The position numbers and the translations under genes are program-made. From Alphaproteobacteria bacterium (GTDB taxonomy: Bacteria; Pseudomonadota; Gammaproteobacteria; JAGOUN01), in NCBI GenBank assembly GCA_021151585.1, contig JAGKWX010000019.1, forward strand, positions 1-44,361: a stretch of 44,361 bases of DNA, written 5' to 3'. Shown piece after piece: positions 25,986 through 32,900 of this stretch (its first letter is position 1; each line of letters begins with the position of its first letter). The notes beneath the pieces were generated by a model. It was not told the DNA's origin, did not search any database, and saw nothing but the letters and a program-made list of their open reading frames with translations.

Positions 25986-27224
25986 ATGTCATCAAAGAAA
26001 AAAGCGGGCAAGAATTGTATCGTTGGTATTGATATAGGGACATCAAAAATTATTTGTATCGTCGGTGAGGTTGGTGAAGACGGGCGTTTACATGTTATTG
26101 GTCTTGGCAAACATCCTTCAACTGGCCTTAAACGCGGTGTTGTCGTTAACATTGATTCGACAGTGGCGTCGATTCAAAAGGCGGTTGAGCAAGCGGAGGA
26201 GATGGCGGGGATTCAGATTCGAGATGTCTATGCGGGTATTGCTGGTAGCCATATTCGTAGCTTCAATTCGCATGGCATTGTGGCAATTAGTGCAGGTGAA
26301 GTTGTTCATTCTGATGTTGATCGTGTTATTGATGCGGCCCGCGCTGTTGCTATTCCAGCTGATCAAAAAATTCTTCATATACTACCGCAAGAATTTATCA
26401 TCGATCAGCAAGATGGTATTAAAGAGCCTATCGGCATGGCGGGGGTGCGCTTAGAAGCACGCGTGCATATTGTCACTGGTGCGGTAAGTTCTGCGCAAAA
26501 TATTGATCGTTGTATTCGTCAATGTGGCTTGTTGCCGCTGGATATTATTTTAGAACAACTAGCGTCAAGTTATGCAGTATTAACTGAAGATGAAAAAGAT
26601 CTTGGCGTGTGCTTGGTTGACATCGGTGCTGGTACAACGGATATAGCCGTCTTTACTGAAGGCGCTATTCGGCATACCGCTGTTATTCCTATTGCTGGTG
26701 ATCAAGTAACCAATGATCTTGCGATTGCGTTTAGAATTCCACCGCGTAGCGCTGAATCAATTAAGGTAAAACATGCAAGTTGTATGATGCACTTGACCAA
26801 TGTCAATGAAAACATTGAAATGCTAGGTGTATCAGATCGGCCAACCAAATTAGTATCAGAACAAAAAATTGCACAAGTAGTTCAGCCGCGTTATGAGGAG
26901 TTGTTCGGTTTAATTCGTAATGAATTACGTCGTACAGGCTTTGAAGACTTAATCCCGGCGGGCATTGTATTAACCGGTGGTGCATCACGTGTTAAAAATG
27001 TGGTTGATTTAGCTGAAAAAACATTTGATATGCCTGTGCGGGTTGGTGTGCCAGAAAATGTTACTGGCGTTGACGACTTTATTCACAATCCAAGCTGCTC
27101 AACAGCGGTGGGCTTGTTGCAATACGGTTTAAAGCAATCTTATGACGGTAGTGAGCGTGTAGCACAACAATCAAGCGAATCCTTGTTTACTCGCATGAAA
27201 AATTGGCTAAAAGGTAATATGTAA
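25986..27224 (+). CDS. ftsA: Cell division protein FtsA
   Basis: FtsA is the actin-like ATPase that tethers FtsZ to the membrane. The 412 residues show the phosphate-1 loop VGIDIGTSKIICIVGEV, the 1C-domain region GIAGSHIRSFNSHGIVAI, phosphate-2 CLVDIGAGTTDIAVF and the adenosine loop GIVLTGGASRVKNV. The C-terminal amphipathic membrane helix is SLFTRMKNWLKGNM. The frame is open to TTG 25953, but GGAGA five bases before ATG 25986 and the family length favour 25986. ftsZ starts 21 bases after the stop. Confidence 0.96.
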   Translation: MSSKKKAGKNCIVGIDIGTSKIICIVGEVGEDGRLHVIGLGKHPSTGLKRGVVVNIDSTVASIQKAVEQAEEMAGIQIRDVYAGIAGSHIRSFNSHGIVAISAGEVVHSDVDRVIDAARAVAIPADQKILHILPQEFIIDQQDGIKEPIGMAGVRLEARVHIVTGAVSSAQNIDRCIRQCGLLPLDIILEQLASSYAVLTEDEKDLGVCLVDIGAGTTDIAVFTEGAIRHTAVIPIAGDQVTNDLAIAFRIPPRSAESIKVKHASCMMHLTNVNENIEMLGVSDRPTKLVSEQKIAQVVQPRYEELFGLIRNELRRTGFEDLIPAGIVLTGGASRVKNVVDLAEKTFDMPVRVGVPENVTGVDDFIHNPSCSTAVGLLQYGLKQSYDGSERVAQQSSESLFTRMKNWLKGNM

Positions 27225-27245
27225 AAATTTATTTGGGATAAAAAT

Positions 27246-28454
27246 ATGAGTGAAAATATAATGCAAAATGCTGTCATTAAAGTTTTTGGTTTAGGTGGGG
27301 CGGGTGGCAATGCTGTTGACTATATGATGCAAGAAGTCATCGATGGTGTTGAGTTTGTTGTTGCTAATACTGATGCTCAAGCATTGCGTAAGTCTAACGC
27401 GGCCCATGTCATTCAATTGGGTGCTGAAGTCACCAAGGGTCTTGGTGCGGGTGCAAATCCTGCAGTGGGTCAACAAGCTGCAACAGAAGATCGTGAAAAA
27501 TTGCGCGAAGTTTTAAGTGGCGCTGATATGGTGTTTATCGCTGCGGGAATGGGCGGTGGTACAGGAACAGGTGCGGCGCCAGTGGTTGCAGAATTAGCTA
27601 AGGAAATGGGTATCTTAACTGTGGCTGTTGTAACTCGTCCTTTTAGTTTTGAAGGTAAGGCGCGGTCTAGCGTCGCAGATGAAGGTATTCGCAAGCTAGC
27701 TCAATCAGTTGATTCATTAATTACCATCCCTAATAATAAATTATTAAGTGTCTTAGGTAAGTCTGTTAGTTTATTAAGTGCGTTTAAAGCGGCGAATAAT
27801 GTATTATTTGGCGCGGTGCAAGGCATTGCTGATTTGATTACTCGGCCAGGTCTGATTAATGTCGATTTTGCTGACGTACGCACTGTGATGTCAGAAATGG
27901 GGATGGCTATGATGGGTACTGCTATTGCGCGTGGTGAGAATCGTGCGGTCAAAGCAGCAGAGGCAGCGATTGCGAGTCCACTATTGGAAGATATCGATTT
28001 AACCGGGGCGCGTGGCATTTTAGTCAATATTACCGCCGGTTTAGATCTTTCTATCGGTGAGTTTGAAGAAGTAGGCGAGGCCATTAAGAAGTTTACTTCT
28101 GACAATGCAACAGTTGTTGTCGGTACAGTGATTGATCCTGATATGCGTGATGAAATTAAAGTGACTGTCGTTGTCACCGGTCTTGGTCGGGATGTTGAAA
28201 CATCAACAGTAAAAACCACTGCTGGCGTACGTCATCGTCACGATGGCTCAGTGGATTATCAGCAGCTAGATCGTCCTGCTTATTTACGTCAAGCAGTGAC
28301 TGCTACGCCGACATTTACAATAAAAGAGCCGTCTATGCGTGAGCATGTAGCAGTGCCTGTTCGTGAGCGTGAGCAAGTGGCTAATCCATCGCAAGATCTT
28401 GATTATTTAGATATTCCGGCCTTTTTGCGTAAGCAAGAGGATAGTAGCGTTTGA
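27246..28454 (+). CDS. ftsZ: Cell division GTPase FtsZ
   Basis: FtsZ polymerises into the Z ring. The 402 residues contain the N-terminal VFGLGGAGGNAVDYM loop, the tubulin signature GGGTGTGAAP, NNKLLSVLG and the T7 loop ADVRTVMSEMGMAMMG. A variable linker leads to the C-terminal peptide LDYLDIPAFLRK, which binds FtsA and ZipA. It follows ftsA directly. A weak 7-bp hairpin (28482-28504) with a T-rich loop lies after it. Confidence 0.98.
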   Translation: MSENIMQNAVIKVFGLGGAGGNAVDYMMQEVIDGVEFVVANTDAQALRKSNAAHVIQLGAEVTKGLGAGANPAVGQQAATEDREKLREVLSGADMVFIAAGMGGGTGTGAAPVVAELAKEMGILTVAVVTRPFSFEGKARSSVADEGIRKLAQSVDSLITIPNNKLLSVLGKSVSLLSAFKAANNVLFGAVQGIADLITRPGLINVDFADVRTVMSEMGMAMMGTAIARGENRAVKAAEAAIASPLLEDIDLTGARGILVNITAGLDLSIGEFEEVGEAIKKFTSDNATVVVGTVIDPDMRDEIKVTVVVTGLGRDVETSTVKTTAGVRHRHDGSVDYQQLDRPAYLRQAVTATPTFTIKEPSMREHVAVPVREREQVANPSQDLDYLDIPAFLRKQEDSSV

Positions 28455-28583
28455 TATATTGTTTCTATAATTCAGTCGTGGAAAGCGAGTGTTTTTGTCG
28501 CTTTTCTTCGCTGATCTAGGCGCCTTCTATGCAGGATGTTTTGCTGGGTTCAAGTTAAAGATCACATAAAAAAGGTAGTAGTT

Positions 28584-29054
28584 TTGCGCAAAAAATCTTG
28601 GATGACATTAGCTTGTTTTATTATTTTATTTCAGTCAGTTAGTTTTGTTCTCGGAAGGTTAACTCAAGAAGCTATTCCAAATTGGTATATTTATTTACAT
28701 AAATCTTATTTGACACCGCCAGGCACCGTGTTTGCCATTGTTTGGACTGTTTTATATCTGTTTTTAGCTGTGGTTGCGTGGATATTGTTCGCTGCTAATC
28801 AAGATTCGTTTAAACGCTGTAAGCGTTTATTTATACTGCAGACTATTCTGAATTGGTGTTGGACACCATTGTTTTTTACTCTTCATGCCCTGGCATGGAG
28901 CAGTGTATGCTTAGTGTTGTTATTGTTGTTGAATGCGATGTTGTTAATTCGATCATATAAACTGAAAAAAATTATTTTTTGGTTGTTATTGCCATATGTT
29001 ATTTGGTTATTATTTGCTTGTTACCTTAGCTTGGTCATTACTATTATGAATTAG
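28584..29054 (+). CDS. tspO: TspO/MBR family membrane protein
   Basis: TspO-family proteins are five-helix membrane proteins that bind porphyrins and cholesterol-like ligands. The signature YLTPPGTVFAIVWTVLYLFLAVVAW is clear. It is followed by NWCWTPLFF and the C-terminal PYVIWLLFACYLSLVITIMN. TTG 28584 with AAGGTAG five bases upstream gives 156 residues, the usual size. The frame is open to ATG 28536, which lacks a Shine-Dalgarno, so the start is uncertain. It lies eight bases before a YfcH-type gene and both separate ftsZ from lpxC, an uncommon placement. Confidence 0.85.
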   Translation: MRKKSWMTLACFIILFQSVSFVLGRLTQEAIPNWYIYLHKSYLTPPGTVFAIVWTVLYLFLAVVAWILFAANQDSFKRCKRLFILQTILNWCWTPLFFTLHALAWSSVCLVLLLLLNAMLLIRSYKLKKIIFWLLLPYVIWLLFACYLSLVITIMN

Positions 29055-29062
29055 AGATAAAC

Positions 29063-29983
29063 ATGAATATTCTTATTGCGGGCGCATCTGGTTTTGTTGG
29101 CAAGCTTGTAGTTGCTCGTTTGTCTAAAAAACATAATATTACAGTGCTCGGTCGAGAGCTAGCAAAGCTTGAGATGATCTTTTCTTCTGATATTAATAAG
29201 GTGACCTGGGACGCCTTAGATACGTTAGATGCAAAAAAATTTGACATTATTTTTAATTTTTCAGGTTTCAATATTGCTGATAAACGTTGGAATAAAACGA
29301 TCAAACAAGTAATTGTTGATTCGCGAGTGCATAGTAATCAATGTTTAACTAAGTGGTTGATTGCATATGGCGCTAAGCCTAGATTTTTTTCTGCCAGTGC
29401 GGTAGGGATCTATGGTGCTTATGAAGATGATGGGCGCGTTTATGATGAGATGAGTAGCCTTATATCTTCCCAAATAGATTTTTTACAAGATGTAGGGCGT
29501 CGCTGGGAAGAAGCTTTGCAGCCTGCGATAGACGCAAATATTCCAGTAACCATTATGCGATTTGGGGTGGTGCTAAAACGCGGCGACGGGATGTTGAATA
29601 AGCTCGAACTGCCTTTTCGCCTGGGTTTGGGCAATATTCTTGGCTCGGGTAGGCAAGTACTTTCTTGGATTTATTATGAAGATTTACTGGCTGCGATAGA
29701 TTTTTTAATGGCTAACCCACAAGCCGTTGGCGTATTTAATCTTACTAGTCCTTATCCTGTGTCACAGAAAGAATTTGCTCAGACGCTCGCTTCCGTATTA
29801 AAAAGGCCGTTATTTATTAGATTGCCAGCGACGGTAGTTAAGGCGTTATTTGGTGAGATGGGAGAGATTTTATTAGTGAGAGGGCAGAGAGTCTTGCCTG
29901 AGCGTCTACTTCAGTTGGGCTTTTGTTTTGAGTATGCCCGTATTGATTCGGCGTTGAAACATGCTCTGCTTGATGCTTTTTAA
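29063..29983 (+). CDS. YfcH-type NAD(P)-dependent epimerase (TIGR01777 family)
   Basis: This extended short-chain dehydrogenase has the Rossmann motif ILIAGASGFVGKLV at its start. It also has NFSGFNIADKRW, FFSASAVGIYG with the active-site tyrosine (YGAYEDDGRVYDE nearby), and RFGVVLKRGDGMLNKL. The C-terminal DUF1731-like segment is GQRVLPERLLQLGFCFEY. The 306-residue length is typical. The true substrate of the family is not established. It follows tspO by eight bases behind AGAGAT and is likely co-transcribed with it. Confidence 0.9.
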   Translation: MNILIAGASGFVGKLVVARLSKKHNITVLGRELAKLEMIFSSDINKVTWDALDTLDAKKFDIIFNFSGFNIADKRWNKTIKQVIVDSRVHSNQCLTKWLIAYGAKPRFFSASAVGIYGAYEDDGRVYDEMSSLISSQIDFLQDVGRRWEEALQPAIDANIPVTIMRFGVVLKRGDGMLNKLELPFRLGLGNILGSGRQVLSWIYYEDLLAAIDFLMANPQAVGVFNLTSPYPVSQKEFAQTLASVLKRPLFIRLPATVVKALFGEMGEILLVRGQRVLPERLLQLGFCFEYARIDSALKHALLDAF

Positions 29984-30154
29984 TGCTTCGGTTAACGTAT
30001 TGTGATACAAGCTTGTTGCGTCAATCTAAGTAATTTGCGATCAACTTGTGTGTTATAAGTGTAAATTTTTTGTAAAATCTGGCCGACTTTCTTGGTATAT
30101 CAACGACTTGTCCCTATAATCCATGCAATTAGTTTTTTAATTAGGGTGGTTTTG

Positions 30155-31090
30155 ATGCCTCATGCAATTACGTTTAAACAGCGTACTCTAAAACATGCAG
30201 TCACAGCGACTGGCGTCACTGTTCATAGTGGCGAAAGGGCAGCGCTTGAGTTATGCCCAGCGCCAATAAATACAGGCGTTATTTTTCGTGTGCATCACAA
30301 TAACTGTGTGACTGAAATCCCTGCTTTGAGTCAATTTGTAGGCGATACTCGTCTTTCGACGACCTTGGTTCGTGGCCATGCTAAGATTTCTACGGTTGAA
30401 CATTTGCTTTCAGCAGTGGCAGGTTTGGGTATTGATAATTTATATATTAATGTTCATGCGACTGAAGTTCCGATTATGGATGGTAGTGCAGCACCTTTTG
30501 TATTTTTAATGCAGTCAGCTGGGATTGAGGAGCAAAATGCGCCTAAGAAATTTATTCGCATTAAAAAGCGTGTAGAAGTCAATGCGGGTGATAAGATGGC
30601 GAGTATTGAGCCCTATAATGGCTTTAAAGTAACTTGTGAAATCGCATACGATCAAAAAGTGATTAAGCGCACAAAGCAGCGCGAAACCTTGGATTTTACA
30701 ACGACGTCTTTTGTTAAGGAAATTAGCCGCGCGCGTACTTTTGGTTTGTTGTCCGAATACGAACAAATTCGTGCCATGAATTTAGCGAAAGGCGCCAGCT
30801 TGGATAACGCCGTTGTGGTTGATGATTTTCGTGTCCTAAATGAGGATGGTTTGCGTTATTCAAATGAATTTGTGCGTCACAAAATTCTTGATGCGATAGG
30901 TGATTTGTTTCTTTTAGGCGGTACCATTTTAGGTGCTTTTGAGGGCTATAAGTCAGGGCATGCGGTGAATGATCAGCTTGTTAAAGCTGTGCTTGCTGAC
31001 AAGGATGCATGGGAATATGCGACTTTTGAAGATGAAGCAACAGAAATGACACCGTTTGTTTTATTTAGGACGACGTTGGCGGCGGCTTAA
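30155..31090 (+). CDS. lpxC: UDP-3-O-acyl-N-acetylglucosamine deacetylase LpxC
   Basis: LpxC is the zinc amidase that commits UDP-acylglucosamine to lipid A synthesis. From ATG 30155 the protein has 311 residues. The zinc ligands H83, H242 and D246 and the catalytic H269 (SGHAVNDQ) sit four positions after the E. coli H79, H238, D242 and H265. TAGGGTGG lies five bases upstream. The frame continues to 30092, but the extension is not conserved. It is separated from ftsZ by tspO and the epimerase gene, whereas the two are usually adjacent. Its stop overlaps the stop of dciA on the other strand by four bases. Confidence 0.97.
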   Translation: MPHAITFKQRTLKHAVTATGVTVHSGERAALELCPAPINTGVIFRVHHNNCVTEIPALSQFVGDTRLSTTLVRGHAKISTVEHLLSAVAGLGIDNLYINVHATEVPIMDGSAAPFVFLMQSAGIEEQNAPKKFIRIKKRVEVNAGDKMASIEPYNGFKVTCEIAYDQKVIKRTKQRETLDFTTTSFVKEISRARTFGLLSEYEQIRAMNLAKGASLDNAVVVDDFRVLNEDGLRYSNEFVRHKILDAIGDLFLLGGTILGAFEGYKSGHAVNDQLVKAVLADKDAWEYATFEDEATEMTPFVLFRTTLAAA

Positions 31091-31524
31091 GTAGTGAGCT
31101 TTTTTAATGCTTCACTGAGTTCTTCGGCGTGAATATTTTCCGCTAATGCCATCAATTTATTTTTAATTTTTGTGCTTATTATTCTTGCTTTATTTTTTTC
31201 ATACGTGATTTCTTTCGTTGATTTTATTGGCGTTACGCTAACTTTACACTGAATAGCGTTAAACTCAATCTCGGGTATTTCTCTTCTGAGTGTTTGTAAA
31301 AAAATGACAGAAGAGTGCCGAATTTGTGTCGCGAAAGCAGCGGTTGAGACGCTGAGATAGACAATGCTCTGTGAATATTTAATAACCCGATAATGTTGTT
31401 TATGCTTAGTAAATAAATCAATTTTTTGCAATGTTTGCTTTATTTTTTCAATCAATTCTTGTCCTTGCATAAGCTTAGACAAGCGTGGCTGTGTGTCGAG
31501 GATAATGTTAGAAATTTTTTGCAT
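31087..31524 (-). CDS. dciA: DciA-like replicative helicase loader (DUF721)
   Basis: DciA loads DnaB in bacteria that lack DnaC or DnaI. The 145-residue protein shows the DUF721 strand pattern YRVIKYSQSIVYLSVSTAAFATQIRHSSVIFLQTLRREIPEIEFNAIQCKVSV, where residues after the first strand and the paired hydrophobics fit the family. Its position between lpxC and secA is the classic one for this gene in gammaproteobacteria. It runs opposite to both and converges with lpxC (four-base overlap of stops). The assignment rests on weak sequence features plus context. Confidence 0.7.
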   Translation of the reverse strand: MQKISNIILDTQPRLSKLMQGQELIEKIKQTLQKIDLFTKHKQHYRVIKYSQSIVYLSVSTAAFATQIRHSSVIFLQTLRREIPEIEFNAIQCKVSVTPIKSTKEITYEKNKARIISTKIKNKLMALAENIHAEELSEALKKLTT

Positions 31525-31596
31525 GATTTGCTCAATTGATCTGTGTAAAGGTGGAAATTCTTTGATACTGCTCTTACTCTGACTTTGTAGACACAG

Positions 31597-31698
31597 TCAC
31601 GCGACCTTTTTATACCGATTCTCAAGCACCATCGGTGCTATTGAGCCAATAGAAGAATGTCGATGAACATGATTATAATACACTTCAATATATTCGAA
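31597..31698 (-). pseudogene. IS3-family transposase relic (C-terminal end of OrfB)
   Basis: On the minus strand the bases encode FEYIEVYYNHVHRHSSIGSIAP, the typical end of IS3-family integrase domains (normally FEYIEVYYNRxRRHSSLGYxSP). A short tail ends at TGA 31597. No upstream transposase remains: the frame is lost beyond about 31700. Sequence just past the stop (TGTCTACAAAGTCAGAG on the minus strand) may be the insertion-sequence end. The rest of 31525-31977 shows only A/T-rich sequence and a small TGCCA/TGGCA hairpin near 31780. Confidence 0.8.
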
Positions 31699-31977
31699 AA
31701 TACTTTGTTTCTTAGTTTATAAAAGTTAGTCTGAAAACATTCTTAAGACTAAATCAATCGGATATGTTAGTTTTGCCTTGCCAGTCTGGCATTGACTCTA
31801 GATTAAATCAGAGAATTTTCTTGATATTTTATAGTCCTTTCACTAAGCTTCTAATTATCATAGATCGCAGTTAAAATGGTAGCAAGCAAGTCAAAGATAC
31901 TAATGCTAGGCGGTTTTTTTGACTTTTTTTCATGTGCTGTTTACTAGAACGGTGAAGAAAAAATTTAGGTGAATACT

Positions 31978-32670
31978 ATGAACAATTCATTTTACTTTTT
32001 TTTCAAAAAAGAATGTCTTGGTGAAATCGAGCTTAAGCATATAAAAGACATATCCTCTGAAGAAAAAATACGTAATTTGCGTCTACAATTTTATCGACAG
32101 CTAGAACATGTGCTGGCTGAATATTCACGACGTTGGTTCCGTAGTATTAGTCCGGCTAGCGCCAACATGCTGAGTTTAATGGTGCAGTGCTTGCAGCAGG
32201 AGGTGTTTGATGCGGGATATGCTATTGCATTAATTACGCAGTTTATGGCGAAAAAAAACTGGCTATTTAGTGGAGGCCGATTGTATGAAGCTTTGTTGCC
32301 AATCTGGGGGCAAGCAATGCGTTTATTATGTCTGGATCAGGCGTCGTTTAATCGCTTCATTGAGCTTTCTGATTTTGCACATGCTTCTTTATTACAATGC
32401 TGCGTACATACGCAACTCAGTGAAAATGGCGAAGATCTTACTGAGGTAAGTGTAGGCGAGCATTTGCTAACATTGGCTATGCAAGAGAATCAAGAATATA
32501 TTTGCACATATTTAATTAATCGTGGATTTTATCCAACGAGCTCTCAGTATTTGCCTGATCGATTTGTTGATATCGGATCAACTGATTTTTCTAATTCTAA
32601 TTCATCGATTTTATATCAATGCTACGATAGTTTGCAGAGAATGCCATCCTATAATGTAAGTACAATATGA
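31978..32670 (+). CDS. Unrecognised 230-aa protein upstream of secA
   Basis: No family was recognised. The product is a soluble helical protein. One segment, GEHLLTLAMQENQEYICTYLINRGFYPT, resembles a single ankyrin-type repeat, but no second clear copy follows. ATG 31978 has AGGTGA five bases upstream; an in-frame GTG at 31969 is less likely. There is no signal peptide, so it is not a SecM-like secretion monitor although it holds the secM position. Its TGA overlaps the ATG of a 48-codon ORF. The IS3 relic upstream suggests that this slot has been open to insertion. Confidence 0.6.
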   Translation: MNNSFYFFFKKECLGEIELKHIKDISSEEKIRNLRLQFYRQLEHVLAEYSRRWFRSISPASANMLSLMVQCLQQEVFDAGYAIALITQFMAKKNWLFSGGRLYEALLPIWGQAMRLLCLDQASFNRFIELSDFAHASLLQCCVHTQLSENGEDLTEVSVGEHLLTLAMQENQEYICTYLINRGFYPTSSQYLPDRFVDIGSTDFSNSNSSILYQCYDSLQRMPSYNVSTI

Positions 32671-32813
32671 ATTATCTTGTCAGACTATGCTTATCGTTTG
32701 CGAAATCTGTGAATAGACATAATCTACATAAGTTCTCATCGTCATGGCTATTAAGAATACGAAACTGGCGTATGGTAGATTTTTACACAAGTTTAGATAA
32801 ATATTTTGATTGA
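32667..32813 (+). CDS. Possible 48-aa small protein, coupled to the preceding gene
   Basis: The ATG at 32667 overlaps the upstream TGA (ATGA), the usual sign of translational coupling. The 48-residue frame is basic (KSVNRHNLHKF; WLLRIRNWRMVDFY) with two Trp residues. It ends 87 bases before secA. No homologue is recognised, and it has neither a signal peptide nor the SecM arrest motif. It could equally be a chance frame. Confidence 0.35.
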   Translation: MNYLVRLCLSFAKSVNRHNLHKFSSSWLLRIRNWRMVDFYTSLDKYFD

Positions 32814-32900
32814 ATATCGATATGAAGCTTGAAATCATGTCGACTAGTCAATATCTACTCCAGTATACTAAACGTAAGTTTTTAAATAGAAGTGAATTAA

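Noticed and set aside
27701..28219. 172-codon minus-strand frame inside ftsZ
   Set aside because: It is a shadow of the ftsZ reading frame; ftsZ identity is certain and the shadow has no ribosome-binding site.
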